Part shown: in pieces, positions 46,306 through 56,144 of the stretch | Layout of the letters: every line of letters starts with the position of its first letter | Position numbering within the stretch: position 1 is the stretch's first letter | Source of the DNA: Pseudomonas paraversuta | GTDB lineage: Bacteria > Pseudomonadota > Gammaproteobacteria > Pseudomonadales > Pseudomonadaceae | Length of the DNA: 64,000 nucleotides | Assembly: GCF_904063065.1 (NCBI RefSeq) | Contig: NZ_CAJFCL010000003.1 | Location: forward strand, 62,001-126,000 | Direction of reading: 5' to 3' | Notes under the pieces: model-generated | Databases searched by the model: none | Seen by the model: only the letters and a program-made list of their open reading frames with translations | Told to the model about the DNA's origin: nothing | Position numbers and translations under genes: made by a program

Positions 46306-47334
46306 ATGTGGCGCAGCGGGGCGATGAATATCGATGACTTTATCGTCGTTCTTTCCAGTCAGGAGGTGGGTGAAAACCTGGAATATGATTCCGAATTTCT
46401 GGCACTTATGGATGAAGTGTCCAGCAAGGAAGAGTCGCAGTACGGCGATTATCTACATATTCCGGAGCCCATAGACTGGGCCTCTGTTGAAACACGCTGC
46501 ATGGGTTTGTTCGCTCGTACGCTTGATCTGCGGGTCGCCGTATATCTGACCCTGGCCTGGCTTGAGCGAGAAGGGCTGGCGGGTTTGGCCAAGGGCTTGG
46601 CGGTGCTCGATTATCTGGTGCGAGAGCGTTGGGAGCAGACCTACCCGCGCTTGAGTGATGAAGATCAATTCGACCCTCTGGTGCGGATCAATATTCTCGC
46701 GGAACTGGCGGTGCCCTCGGTGGTGGTGGCGGCACTTCGCAAAGAAGTGTTGGCCAGGCTGCCCGGTGGCGAGTCCCTGTGCTGTGCCGATCTGGCGTTG
46801 ATCGCCAGCGGTCAAGAGTCGCCCGAGCGCGACGCCTGTCTGCTGCGGCTGGAGAGCCAGATCGAGCCGCAATGCTCCACTGAGCTGATGCGCGGGCTGG
46901 GCGCGCTGAACCGGGTCAAGGGCTTGCTGGACAGCATCGGTCAGGGGCTGGATGAGAAAACCGGGCTCTGTGAAAGCTCGCCGCTGCAGCCGGTTTCGCG
47001 GTTGCTGGGGCAATGGATCCAGGTGGTGGACAGCCGTTTGCGCCGTACCTTGCACAGCGTTGCCCCGGAACCTGAAGTGGCCGTGTCTGCGTCTACGCCC
47101 GCCGCTGTTGTCTCTGCCGGGAGCGTGCGGGAGTGCCGCTCGCGGGAAGAGGTGCTGCTGGCCCTGGATGCCATTGCCGGCTATTACCAGCGCCATGAAC
47201 CGAGCAGTCCCATCCCCATGCTGGTGCAAAGAGTGCGTCGCCTCGCCGGTATGGATTTTCTCGAAATCATGGCTGAACTGGCACCGTCCAGCGTCAGTGA
47301 CATGCGGGCGCTGGCCGGTATTCAAGAAGAATAA
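46306..47334 (+). CDS. tssA: type VI secretion protein TssA
   Basis: This 342-residue TssA-family protein has an N-terminal ImpA_N domain (about 25-150, including IDWASVETRC and WLEREGLAGLAKGLAVLDYLV blocks) and a helical C-terminal domain. It caps and helps build the baseplate-tail complex. GGAG lies 10 bases before the ATG at 46306; an in-frame ATG at 46324 is an alternative. It is the first gene of the cluster, preceded by the inverted repeats. Confidence 0.85.
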   Translation: MWRSGAMNIDDFIVVLSSQEVGENLEYDSEFLALMDEVSSKEESQYGDYLHIPEPIDWASVETRCMGLFARTLDLRVAVYLTLAWLEREGLAGLAKGLAVLDYLVRERWEQTYPRLSDEDQFDPLVRINILAELAVPSVVVAALRKEVLARLPGGESLCCADLALIASGQESPERDACLLRLESQIEPQCSTELMRGLGALNRVKGLLDSIGQGLDEKTGLCESSPLQPVSRLLGQWIQVVDSRLRRTLHSVAPEPEVAVSASTPAAVVSAGSVRECRSREEVLLALDAIAGYYQRHEPSSPIPMLVQRVRRLAGMDFLEIMAELAPSSVSDMRALAGIQEE

Positions 47335-47363
47335 ATGTTGTTAATCGTGATTGAGGGTCAAGT

Positions 47364-47876
47364 ATGTCCAGCACTGCAAGCAGTCAAAAATTTATAAATC
47401 GCAATCGTGCTCCGCGGGTCCAGATTGAATACGACGTCGAACTCTATGGCGCCGAAAAGAAAGTTGAAATCCCTTTTGTCAATGGCGTGTTTGCCGATCT
47501 TTCCGGTTCCAATACCCAGGGGTTGCCCTCGGTGGCCGATCGCAAGTTTCTGGACATTGACGTCGACAACTTTGATGAGCGCATGAGTGCCATTGCGCCG
47601 GCGTTAAAGTTCAGCGTGACCAATGAACTGACCGGTGAAGGGCAACTGCCGGTCCAGCTGGATATTCAGCGCATGGATGATTTCAGCCCGGGTTCCATCG
47701 CCCGCAATATCGAGCCGTTGCGCAAGTTGCTGGAGGCCCGTAATCAACTTTCCAACTTGCTGACCTATATGGACGGCAAAAGTGGTGCCGAGCAACTGGT
47801 CGCCCAACTGCTCGACGATCCGGCATTGATGAACTCATTGCTGCAACAGGCCAAACCCGCCGTCCCCGCTGAATAA
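47364..47876 (+). CDS. tssB: type VI sheath small subunit TssB (VipA)
   Basis: This 170-residue contractile sheath subunit has the family N-terminal pattern RNRAPRVQIEYDVELYGA and the KVEIPFVNGVFADLSG block, followed by a helical C terminus that packs with TssC. It starts 29 bases after tssA. TssC follows 10 bases downstream, and the two are always cotranslated partners. Confidence 0.95.
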   Translation: MSSTASSQKFINRNRAPRVQIEYDVELYGAEKKVEIPFVNGVFADLSGSNTQGLPSVADRKFLDIDVDNFDERMSAIAPALKFSVTNELTGEGQLPVQLDIQRMDDFSPGSIARNIEPLRKLLEARNQLSNLLTYMDGKSGAEQLVAQLLDDPALMNSLLQQAKPAVPAE

Positions 47877-47886
47877 GGTTCCAATC

Positions 47887-49377
47887 ATGCCTGCAACTGA
47901 ACAGCTTCAAAGTCAAGAGAGCCAGGCCACCACCCTGGAGGCCGACAGTTTTAGCAGCTTGCTGCAACGGGAGTTCAAACCCCGCAGCGAACAGGCCAGT
48001 GACGCCCTGCACACCGCGGTGCAAACCCTGGCCGAGCAGGCACTGGGTTCTGTGCACCTGATTGCCGATGACACCCTGAGCACCATTGAAGCGCTCATCG
48101 CCGCCATCGACAGTAAACTTTCAAGCCAGGTCAATGCGATCCTGCACCATGAAGCCTTTCAAAAGCTTGAGTCGGCGTGGCGCGGCCTGCATCACCTGGT
48201 GAGCAATACCGAGACCGATGAAAAGCTCAAGATCCGTTTTATCAACATCTCCAAGGCCGAGGTGGCCCGTGAACTGAAGAAGTTCAAAGGCGCGGCCTGG
48301 GATCAGAGCCCGCTGTTCAAGAAGATTTATGAACATGAATACGGGCAGTTCGGCGGCGAGCCCTTCGGTGCCTTGATCGCAGACTATTACTTCGATAACA
48401 GCCCGCCCGATGTCGAGCTGCTGGCTTCCATGGCCAAAATTGCCGCGGCGGCCCATGCGCCGTTGATCAGTGCGGCCGACCCTGGCGCCCTGTTGATGGA
48501 CTCCTGGCAAGAGCTGGCCAACCCGCGGGACCTGGGCAAAATCTTCCAGACCCCGGAGCATGCCGCCTGGCGCAACTTCCGCAGCTCGGAAGACTCGCGC
48601 TATGTGGGCCTGACCCTGCCGCGTTTCCTGGGGCGAATTCCCTACGGCGCCAAAACCGCACCGGTGGAAGATTTCAACTTTGAAGAAGTGACCCGGGGCG
48701 ACTCGGCCAACTACCTGTGGGTTAACTCCGCCTATGCCATGGGCCTTAACATCAACCAGTCCTTCAAGCAGTTTGGCTGGTGTTCACAGATCCGTGGTAT
48801 CGAGTCCGGCGGCGCCATCAGCGGCCTGCCGGTGCACACTTACCCCAGCGAAGACGGCGGGGTGGACATGACCTGCCCGACCGAAATCGCCATCAGCGAC
48901 CGCCGTGAACTGGAGCTGGCCAATAACGGTTTCATGCCGCTGGTGCACTGCAAGAACAGCTCTGTGGCCGCCTTTATCGGTGCCCAGTCACTGCATAGCC
49001 CGCAGCAATACGACGACCCGGATGCCACGGCCAACGCCCGACTGGCCGCGCGCCTGCCTTATCTGTTCGCCACGTGCCGTTTTGCCCACTATCTGAAATG
49101 CATCGTGCGCGACAAGATCGGCTCGTTTAAAGAGCGCGCGGAAATTGAAAACTGGCTCAACGGCTGGATCAATCAATACGTTGACCTTAATCCGGCCACT
49201 GCCACCGATGCCGACAAGGCGCGTAAACCCCTGGCGGCAGCCGAGGTGGTGGTGGAAGAAGATGAAGGCAATCCCGGGTTTTACCGGGCCAAATTCTTCT
49301 TGCGGCCCCACTACCAACTGGAAGGTTTGACTGTTTCATTGCGACTGGTTTCCAAGTTGCCTTCGGTTAAAGCATAA
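47887..49377 (+). CDS. tssC: type VI sheath large subunit TssC (VipB)
   Basis: This 496-residue VipB/ImpC protein forms the contractile sheath with TssB. Conserved blocks include AWRGLHHLVSNTETD, FGALIADYYFD, YVGLTLPRFLGRIPYG, and the C-terminal FLRPHYQLEGLTVSLRLVSKLP that ends most TssC proteins. The length is normal. An 81-base gap before hcp contains short hairpins. Confidence 0.96.
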   Translation: MPATEQLQSQESQATTLEADSFSSLLQREFKPRSEQASDALHTAVQTLAEQALGSVHLIADDTLSTIEALIAAIDSKLSSQVNAILHHEAFQKLESAWRGLHHLVSNTETDEKLKIRFINISKAEVARELKKFKGAAWDQSPLFKKIYEHEYGQFGGEPFGALIADYYFDNSPPDVELLASMAKIAAAAHAPLISAADPGALLMDSWQELANPRDLGKIFQTPEHAAWRNFRSSEDSRYVGLTLPRFLGRIPYGAKTAPVEDFNFEEVTRGDSANYLWVNSAYAMGLNINQSFKQFGWCSQIRGIESGGAISGLPVHTYPSEDGGVDMTCPTEIAISDRRELELANNGFMPLVHCKNSSVAAFIGAQSLHSPQQYDDPDATANARLAARLPYLFATCRFAHYLKCIVRDKIGSFKERAEIENWLNGWINQYVDLNPATATDADKARKPLAAAEVVVEEDEGNPGFYRAKFFLRPHYQLEGLTVSLRLVSKLPSVKA

Positions 49378-49458
49378 CGTTTAACAGCATTGTTAGCACA
49401 ACAGGGCTTTCCCTGATGTGGTTCTTCACCCTGTGGTGATTATTCCTGGGAGTACATT

Positions 49459-49929
49459 ATGATACTGGTAAAGTTTGATAAAGAAATCAAAGGCACCTCG
49501 ACCGTTGAAAAGTATAAGGAATGGATTGAGTTTGAATCCTACTCATTGAATGTATCGCGCCATGTTCAAGTGCAAGGCAATGACCGTGATGTGGGGCAGG
49601 CGTTTATCTCTGAATTCTTGTTGACCAAAGGTGCCGATAAAACCTCGCCGGAGTTCTTTATCCAGTCGTTGGTGGGCACTGCATTTGATTCGGCCACTAT
49701 TGTTGTGCTGCATGCGGCCGGCTCGTCGAAAACGTCGCAAGAGTTGCTGCAAATTACACTGACCAAACCTGTTGTCAGCTCTTTTTCTACGCAATGTACC
49801 GCGAACAATCGTCCTACCGAACACCTGTCATTGAACTTTATCAACATCAAGTATAAGTACGTCCACTTTGACGGTGATGTGAGTAAAGGCTCCGTTGAAA
49901 AGTCTTATGACGTGTTTGCCAAGGCTTAA
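49459..49929 (+). CDS. hcp: type VI tube protein Hcp (TssD)
   Basis: This 156-residue tube subunit forms the stack of hexameric rings inside the sheath. It also acts as a chaperone for small effectors. It starts MILVKFDKEIKGTST after GGGAG. The conserved beta-barrel pattern continues through SLNVSRHVQVQG and ISEFLLTKGADKTSP. An inverted repeat follows its stop at 49941-49985. A single Hcp in a single cluster suggests one system. Confidence 0.94.
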   Translation: MILVKFDKEIKGTSTVEKYKEWIEFESYSLNVSRHVQVQGNDRDVGQAFISEFLLTKGADKTSPEFFIQSLVGTAFDSATIVVLHAAGSSKTSQELLQITLTKPVVSSFSTQCTANNRPTEHLSLNFINIKYKYVHFDGDVSKGSVEKSYDVFAKA

Positions 49930-49940
49930 CCCTTTGGCTT

Positions 49941-49985
49941 CAGGGTGCCCGCCCCGGTTGTAACAGGGCACCCTGGATTTAAAAG
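49941..49985 (+). repeat. inverted repeat downstream of hcp
   Basis: A 10-bp perfect stem, CAGGGTGCCC / GGGCACCCTG, has a 25-base loop. There is no T-run, so it may stabilise the abundant hcp message rather than end it. Confidence 0.7.
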
Positions 49986-50034
49986 TTGTGCCATGTCAGT
50001 CAGTTTATGTGCGACACGCGATCAGGGTATTGGT

Positions 50035-50523
50035 ATGAACAGCAGGGCCTGTACATTACTGGAACGCTTGAGTCTTGGTCTTCATCCCCACGTTCCGTCA
50101 ATCCACTCTTTCAATAGAGAAACGCTTTTGTCGCGGCTGCGCTCGGACCTGAGCACGCTGCTCAATACCAGCGGGCTGGCGGGTGGCCAGGACCTGAGTG
50201 CCAGCCCTTATGCGGCGACCTCGGTGATTAATTACGGTATCGGCAATGTGGCGGGGCAAACCCTGTCCGGTCTTGCCCCGCACCTCCTGGAGCAACGTAT
50301 TCGGCAGGCCATCTTTACTTACGAGCCGAGAATCATTCGCCATAGTCTGCAGGTGTCGTGGGTTGCCAATGGCAGTGAGCCCATGGCCGACATGCAATTT
50401 CTGATTCAAGGGCAGCTGCGTTGCGCAATGCAGGTGTACCCCTTCACGTTTCGTTCTTTGTGGAATACCCAAAGCGGTGCGGTGCATATCGACACCCCTG
50501 ACGGTGTGCAACACCATGGATGA
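50035..50523 (+). CDS. tssE: type VI baseplate protein TssE
   Basis: This 162-residue gp25-like protein forms the baseplate wedge. It has the SLGLHPHVPS and ATSVINYGIGNVAG blocks and the QAIFTYEPRI motif of the family. The ATG at 50035 (MNSRACTLLERLSLG) is preferred; an ATG at 49993 would lengthen it by 14 residues. Its stop overlaps the tssF start by 8 bases. Confidence 0.85.
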   Translation: MNSRACTLLERLSLGLHPHVPSIHSFNRETLLSRLRSDLSTLLNTSGLAGGQDLSASPYAATSVINYGIGNVAGQTLSGLAPHLLEQRIRQAIFTYEPRIIRHSLQVSWVANGSEPMADMQFLIQGQLRCAMQVYPFTFRSLWNTQSGAVHIDTPDGVQHHG

Positions 50524-52396
50524 GCGCCTGTTGCGTCTGTATGAGCGCGAACTGGAGTTTTTGCGCGAGGGGGCGGGTGAGTTCGCCCGGATCTACCCCA
50601 AGGTCGCCAGTCACCTCAACCTGGACTCCCGGCACGACCCCGATCCCGGCGTCGAGCGCCTGCTGGAGGGCCTGGGGTTTCTGACGGCGCGTATTCAATT
50701 GCAAATGGAATCCGAGTTTCCACACTTCACCAGGAATTTGCTGGAACGGGTTCAACCCCACTCTTTAGCGCCACTGCCGTCCATGGCGGTGGTGCAGTTA
50801 ACCCCGGATCTGCATCAGGGCAGCCTGGTCAAGGGTTTCTCTCTGGCGGCCGACAGCGCTTTGAGTGCCTTCGCCGATGTTGAGGGCCAGAGTGCCCGTT
50901 GCGAATGGCGCAGCCTGCAGCCCGTGACCCTATGGCCATTGCAGATCGAGTCGGCAGAGTACCTGCCCAGTGCCAACCTGCTTTCGGGTGTGCCCGCCGG
51001 GCTCGCCGTGGAGGCTCATTCGGCCATCAGGCTGCGTTTGAAAACCACTGCAGGCACCCTGTTCAATCAATTGGCCCTGGAACACTTATGCCTGTACCTG
51101 GGGCGCCCCGGAGCGCCGACGCTGGCGGTGCATGAAGCGTTGCTGTCGCGCACCCTAGGCATTATCGCCAGGCCGTCGGGCAGTGATGAAGACGGGTGCG
51201 AGGTGATCGAACCCTGGCACATCAGCCAGGTTGACATGGAGCCCGGGCAGGATGCGCAGCTCAAGCCGCGCGCTGGCGACGGGGCCGACGCTTTTGCCCT
51301 GTTGAGGCGCTTTCTGGCGTTCCCCGAAAGCCAGCGTTTCATCCGCCTGTGCGGCCTGGGACCTGCGGTTCGCCGCTGTGGCACCGACTCGCTGGAACTG
51401 GTGTTCTTGTTGGCACCCTTGTCAAATCCGCTGCCGGCGGATCTTGACCCTTCGTTTTTCAGCCTGTTCTGTGTGCCGGTGCAGAACCTGTTCAAAAAGC
51501 GCACCGACCGGATCAATCTGCAGCAGCACCGCACCGATATCGATGTGGTGGTCGATCAGGCCAACCCTTTGCATCATGAAATACATCAGGTGCTGCAGGT
51601 GCAGGGTTACTTTCGCGGCGGTCGCGAGCACCAGCGTTTCGTCCCTCTGTATTCGCCCCTGGCCGGCCAGGCCGAGGCCCGGGGCACGGGCTTTTTCCAG
51701 TCCCAGCGCAGGCCTTCACGGCCCATGGCGACGGGGTTCAATGGCCAGCCGCCCTACGCGGGCTGTGACCTGTCCATCACCCTGGTGGACCCCGAGCACC
51801 CGCCGTACCGCCCGGACCTGCATCAATTGGCGGCCGATGTCATCTGTTCCAACCGGCACCTGGTGCAGCACATCCGTTTTGGCAAGGGCAACACCGATTT
51901 CGTCCTTGAAGTCAGTGCGCCGGTGATCTCCATTCGGCGCCTGGCCGGGCCGTCGGCGCCGCTGTCCCTGCCGGTCTCGGGCGCAGGTCCGTGGAGCGCG
52001 ATCCAGCATTTGTCGCGTAACTTTCTGCCGCTGGCAGATGCGGACGGTCAGGCGGGAGCCGCTGCCCTGCGCGAGATGTTGTCGCTGTACATCGCGTCCG
52101 ATGATGCCGTGCTGCAACGTCTGCTCCAAAGCATCCTCTCGTTACGCGCCAGTGTCCTCACCCGGCGTCTGCCCGGGCCGGGGCCGGTGGTGTTCGGGCG
52201 CGGGCTGCAGTTTGAACTGACCCTCGACGATGCGGCGTGCGAAGGCATCGGTGCCTTTGTTTTTGGGGGCGTGCTGGAAGGGTTTTTCGCCCGTTACGCG
52301 GCTATCAATTCCTTTACCTGCACGGTGTTGTACACCCGGGGCCGGGGCCTGATTCACCGGTGGCCGGTCAGGGGTGGCCAATGCATGGTCCTGTAG
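50516..52396 (+). CDS. tssF: type VI baseplate protein TssF
   Basis: This 626-residue baseplate wedge protein has the hallmark N terminus MDERLLRLYERELEFLREGA. The DPDPGVERLLEGLGFLTARIQ and FPHFTRNLLERVQPH blocks follow. Its start lies inside the end of tssE, and its stop lies 16 bases into tssG, so the three baseplate genes are translationally coupled. Confidence 0.95.
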   Translation: MDERLLRLYERELEFLREGAGEFARIYPKVASHLNLDSRHDPDPGVERLLEGLGFLTARIQLQMESEFPHFTRNLLERVQPHSLAPLPSMAVVQLTPDLHQGSLVKGFSLAADSALSAFADVEGQSARCEWRSLQPVTLWPLQIESAEYLPSANLLSGVPAGLAVEAHSAIRLRLKTTAGTLFNQLALEHLCLYLGRPGAPTLAVHEALLSRTLGIIARPSGSDEDGCEVIEPWHISQVDMEPGQDAQLKPRAGDGADAFALLRRFLAFPESQRFIRLCGLGPAVRRCGTDSLELVFLLAPLSNPLPADLDPSFFSLFCVPVQNLFKKRTDRINLQQHRTDIDVVVDQANPLHHEIHQVLQVQGYFRGGREHQRFVPLYSPLAGQAEARGTGFFQSQRRPSRPMATGFNGQPPYAGCDLSITLVDPEHPPYRPDLHQLAADVICSNRHLVQHIRFGKGNTDFVLEVSAPVISIRRLAGPSAPLSLPVSGAGPWSAIQHLSRNFLPLADADGQAGAAALREMLSLYIASDDAVLQRLLQSILSLRASVLTRRLPGPGPVVFGRGLQFELTLDDAACEGIGAFVFGGVLEGFFARYAAINSFTCTVLYTRGRGLIHRWPVRGGQCMVL

Positions 52397-53367
52397 ATTT
52401 CTGGGCGCAACTGCAGAGCGCTGCCTGGCGCTTCGATTTTTTCAGTGCCTTGCGCTGCATCGATGCCCTGGACCCGCGCACGCCAAGGTTGGGCACCAGC
52501 GAACACTTGCAGCAGGACCCGCTGCGTCTCGGGCAGGCAGTGTCGCTGGGCTTCGAGCCGGGGATGCTGCGCAACCTGCAACTGCGCGAGGGGCGGGCGG
52601 CCCGGCTGGCGGTTACGTTTTCTGGCCTGACCGGGGTCAACGGCCCGATGCCGCTGGCGTTCAGCGAGGACGTTTTGTCCCGGCAAATCAATCACAACGA
52701 TTTCCTGCTGGCGGACTTTCTCGACATCTTCCATCACCGCCTGTTGTGCCTGCTGTATCGCAGCTGGGCGGTGACCCGGCCGGCGGTGTCGGCCGACCGT
52801 CCCGGGCAGGACCGTTTTGCGGATTATGTACAGGCCTTCACGCCCCGTGGTGAGCGCTATTACGCCGCTCAGTATGTCGACCAGCGGCGTAGCGCCGAAG
52901 GGCTGCTGGCGGTGTTGCGCGACCATCTGCAAATGCCGGTGCGGTTGCAGCAATGGTTCGGCCGCTGGAGCGAACAGACCGCCCTGCAGCAACCCCGGCT
53001 TGGCGGCGCCGGTGCCGCACAACTGGGGCACAGCGCGTTGCTGGGGCGCCGGGTATGGAATGCCCAGCACAGCGTTCGCCTGGTGCTGGGGCCCCTGACG
53101 ATTGCCCGGCTGGAGCAATTTTTGTCCGCCGCTGCGCTGTTACAAAGCCTGACCCGTTTGGTCGATGACTACCTGGGCAGCTGTTTTGAATGGGATGTGC
53201 AACTGCTGGTCGCCGATGAGGCTGAGCCGGCAGTGCGCCTGGGAGCCAACCAGGCATTGGGCCTGGCTTCATGGTTGCCCGGCACATCGCGTTCGCTTCA
53301 TTCACGGGCTTGCGTCTTGAGCAGGGCCCGTCTTCACCGACTTCAACAGGAATTGAGCCATGACTGA
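52381..53367 (+). CDS. tssG: type VI baseplate protein TssG
   Basis: This 328-residue wedge protein pairs with TssF. It shows LRLGQAVSLGFEPGMLRNL, the conserved TGVNGPMPLAFSEDV block, and FLDIFHHRLLCLLYRSW. The ATG at 52381 is the family-consistent start, preceded by AGGGGTGG. It overlaps clpV by 8 bases at its end. Confidence 0.93.
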   Translation: MHGPVDFWAQLQSAAWRFDFFSALRCIDALDPRTPRLGTSEHLQQDPLRLGQAVSLGFEPGMLRNLQLREGRAARLAVTFSGLTGVNGPMPLAFSEDVLSRQINHNDFLLADFLDIFHHRLLCLLYRSWAVTRPAVSADRPGQDRFADYVQAFTPRGERYYAAQYVDQRRSAEGLLAVLRDHLQMPVRLQQWFGRWSEQTALQQPRLGGAGAAQLGHSALLGRRVWNAQHSVRLVLGPLTIARLEQFLSAAALLQSLTRLVDDYLGSCFEWDVQLLVADEAEPAVRLGANQALGLASWLPGTSRSLHSRACVLSRARLHRLQQELSHD

Positions 53368-55972
53368 TATCAGCCGCGCCAAGCTATTTGGCAAACTTGA
53401 CCACCTGGCGTTCCAGGCCATGGAGTCTGCCACCAGCCTGTGCCGTCTGCGCGGTAACCCCTACGTTGAGCTGGTGCACTGGTTTCAACAAATGTTGCAG
53501 GAGCCCGACTCCGATCTGCGCCGGATCAACGAACGGTTCGGGCTGAACAACGCCCGGCTGGTGACCGACCTGATCAACGCCCTCGAGCGTTTGCCTGCCC
53601 GCTCCGGATCGGTGATTGACCTGTCTGGGCAACTGGACGAAGCCATGGAGCGCAGCTGGATATACGGTGCGTTGCAGCTCGATGCGGTGAAGATTCGCAG
53701 CGGCCATATATTGCTCGGGGTGCTGGGCACCAGTAATTTGCGCCATACCTTGTTCGCCATGTCGCGGGAGTTCGAAAAGATCAACCGCGAACTGCTGATG
53801 GAGCAGTTCAGCGAGATCGTGCAGCGTTCACCGGAACAACCGGCGACCTTTGTCGAGAGCGAAATAACCAATGTCCCGGGTCAGTCTTGCAGTGCCTTGC
53901 AGCGCTACACCAGCGATCTGACCGAGCAAGCCCGGCGCGGCGAACTGGACCCGGTGGTGGGGCGTAATGATGAAGTGCGCCAGTTGATCGATATCCTCAT
54001 GCGCCGGCGCCAGAACAACCCCTTGCTGGCAGGCGAGGCGGGGGTGGGCAAGACCGCCGTGGTCGAAGGGTTTGCCCAGCGTATCGTTGCCGGTGACGTG
54101 CCCCAGGCGTTTCGCCAGGCACGGGTGCTGGCGCTGGATATCGGCCTGTTGCAAGCGGGCGCCGGGGTCAAGGGCGAGTTTGAGCAGCGCTTGCGCCAGG
54201 TGGTCGATGAGGTTCAGGCCGCGGCAGTGCCGACCCTGTTGTTTATCGATGAAGTTCATACCCTGGTGGGGGCCGGGGGGCAGGCGGGTACCGGTGATGC
54301 GGCCAATTTGCTCAAGCCGATGCTGGCCCGGGGTCAGCTGCGCACCATTGGTGCCACCACCTGGGACGAATACAAAAAGCACATCGAAAAAGATCCGGCC
54401 CTGAAAAGACGTTTCCAGGTGCTGCGGGTGGATGAGCCCAGCCCCGAAGTGGCGATCAATATGTTGCGCAGCGTACTGCCCACCTTGCAGGCACACCATC
54501 AGGTGCAAATTCTCGACGAAGCGCTGCATGCGGCGGTGAACCTGTCCCACCGTTACTTGCCTGAGCGTCAGCTACCGGACAAAGCCATCAGCCTGCTGGA
54601 CACCGCCTGTGCCCGGGTGCGCATCAGTCAGCAGGCATTGCCGGGGGAGCTGGCAGACCATCGCGAGCGCCTGGCCTACCTGCACGCAGAAAAAACCATG
54701 GTGCAGCGCGAACAGGCCATCGGCCTGGGGGATCCCCAGCGTTTGCTCAACCTTGAGCAACAGCTGCGCGAAGAGCTGCATGACGGGCGAGGTCTGGAAG
54801 CGCGCTGGCAGATCGAAGCGGCATGGGTCGAGGAAATCCAGCAGCTGCGCGAACGCCTGCAGGCCGAGGATGAAGGCGAGTTTCCCGAGCGGGCAGCCCT
54901 GCTGGAGCGTGCCGATGCTTTGCAGCAGCGCCTGCAGGCCGCTCACGCCAGGACCGCGGCCCTGGTACTGCCCGATGTCGACGCCCAGGCCGTGGCGGAT
55001 GTGTTGCAGGGCTGGACCGGGATTCCGCTGGGCACGTTGCAGCGCGATGAACTGGACACCATCCTCGATCTGGCCGCCAGCCTTGAGCACCGCATCATCG
55101 GCCAGCCCCATGCCCTGCAGGCGATTGCCAGCCGCATCCAGACCTCCCGCGCCGGCCTCGACCACCCCGGCAAGCCAGTGGGTGTATTCATGCTTGCCGG
55201 CCCCTCCGGGGTCGGCAAGACCGAGACCGCGCTGGCCCTGGCCGAGCTGTTATATGGCGGTGAACACAACCTGGTCACCATCAACATGAGCGAGTACCAG
55301 GAGCCCCATAGCGTGGCCTCCCTCAAGGGCGCGCCGCCCGGCTATGTCGGTTACGGCGAAGGCGGCGTGTTGACCGAAGCGGTTCGCCGCCGCCCGCACT
55401 GCGTGATCCTGCTGGACGAAATGGAAAAGGCGCACCGCGACGTGCATGAAGTGTTCTTCCAGGTTTTTGACAAGGGCTGGATGGAAGACGGCGAAGGGCA
55501 GGTCATCGATTTTCGCAACACCCTGATCCTGATGACCACCAACGTCGGCACCGAGGCGCTGTTCAACCTGCGCGGCGGCGAAACAGCCCAGGACCTTGAG
55601 CAGTTGCTGCGCCCGCAACTGCTCAATGTATTCCCCCCGGCACTGCTGGGGCGGCTGGTGGCCATCCCGTACTTCCCCCTGAACGACGAGATGCTGGGCA
55701 GCATTGTTGAAATGCAGTTGCAGCGCGTGGTGCAACGGGTGCAGTGCCGTTATCAGGTGCCCTTGCACTACGACGCGGGTCTGGTGGCGCATATCGTCGG
55801 CCAGTGCACCGACCGCCAGAGCGGCGGCCGTATGGTCGACACCATCCTCACCCGCGAGTTGTTGCCACAGATGAGCCGGGTGTTTTTGCAATGGACCAAG
55901 GATCAGAAAGCTCCTAAGAGTCTGAGTTTGAACATCGCAGAGGGCGGGGTGGGGCTGGAAGTTGAGATGTAA
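53360..55972 (+). CDS. clpV: type VI AAA+ ATPase TssH (ClpV)
   Basis: This 870-residue double AAA+ ATPase disassembles the contracted sheath. Walker A motifs are GEAGVGKT (225-232) and GPSGVGKT (614-621). Between them is a helical linker and coiled-coil-like region (about 415-500), and an N-terminal domain (about 1-150) replaces the ClpB one. The ClpV1-family ATPase recycles TssB/TssC. After its stop comes a 172-base gap to the cargo islet. Confidence 0.96.
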   Translation: MTDISRAKLFGKLDHLAFQAMESATSLCRLRGNPYVELVHWFQQMLQEPDSDLRRINERFGLNNARLVTDLINALERLPARSGSVIDLSGQLDEAMERSWIYGALQLDAVKIRSGHILLGVLGTSNLRHTLFAMSREFEKINRELLMEQFSEIVQRSPEQPATFVESEITNVPGQSCSALQRYTSDLTEQARRGELDPVVGRNDEVRQLIDILMRRRQNNPLLAGEAGVGKTAVVEGFAQRIVAGDVPQAFRQARVLALDIGLLQAGAGVKGEFEQRLRQVVDEVQAAAVPTLLFIDEVHTLVGAGGQAGTGDAANLLKPMLARGQLRTIGATTWDEYKKHIEKDPALKRRFQVLRVDEPSPEVAINMLRSVLPTLQAHHQVQILDEALHAAVNLSHRYLPERQLPDKAISLLDTACARVRISQQALPGELADHRERLAYLHAEKTMVQREQAIGLGDPQRLLNLEQQLREELHDGRGLEARWQIEAAWVEEIQQLRERLQAEDEGEFPERAALLERADALQQRLQAAHARTAALVLPDVDAQAVADVLQGWTGIPLGTLQRDELDTILDLAASLEHRIIGQPHALQAIASRIQTSRAGLDHPGKPVGVFMLAGPSGVGKTETALALAELLYGGEHNLVTINMSEYQEPHSVASLKGAPPGYVGYGEGGVLTEAVRRRPHCVILLDEMEKAHRDVHEVFFQVFDKGWMEDGEGQVIDFRNTLILMTTNVGTEALFNLRGGETAQDLEQLLRPQLLNVFPPALLGRLVAIPYFPLNDEMLGSIVEMQLQRVVQRVQCRYQVPLHYDAGLVAHIVGQCTDRQSGGRMVDTILTRELLPQMSRVFLQWTKDQKAPKSLSLNIAEGGVGLEVEM

Positions 55973-56144
55973 AGATAGCCGCAATGTTTTGGAGCTGGTC
56001 AATAGCCGCGCCACTATGTTTTCAGGCAGGTTTGTTGAGTCTCGTGCAGGTTAAACACTACATCTTTTGATGTTGAAGTGCTTTGGGGGATGCCTCTCGG
56101 AGCGGCTGGGTTGATGGTTTTAAATACTAAGGTAAGTTCAGAGT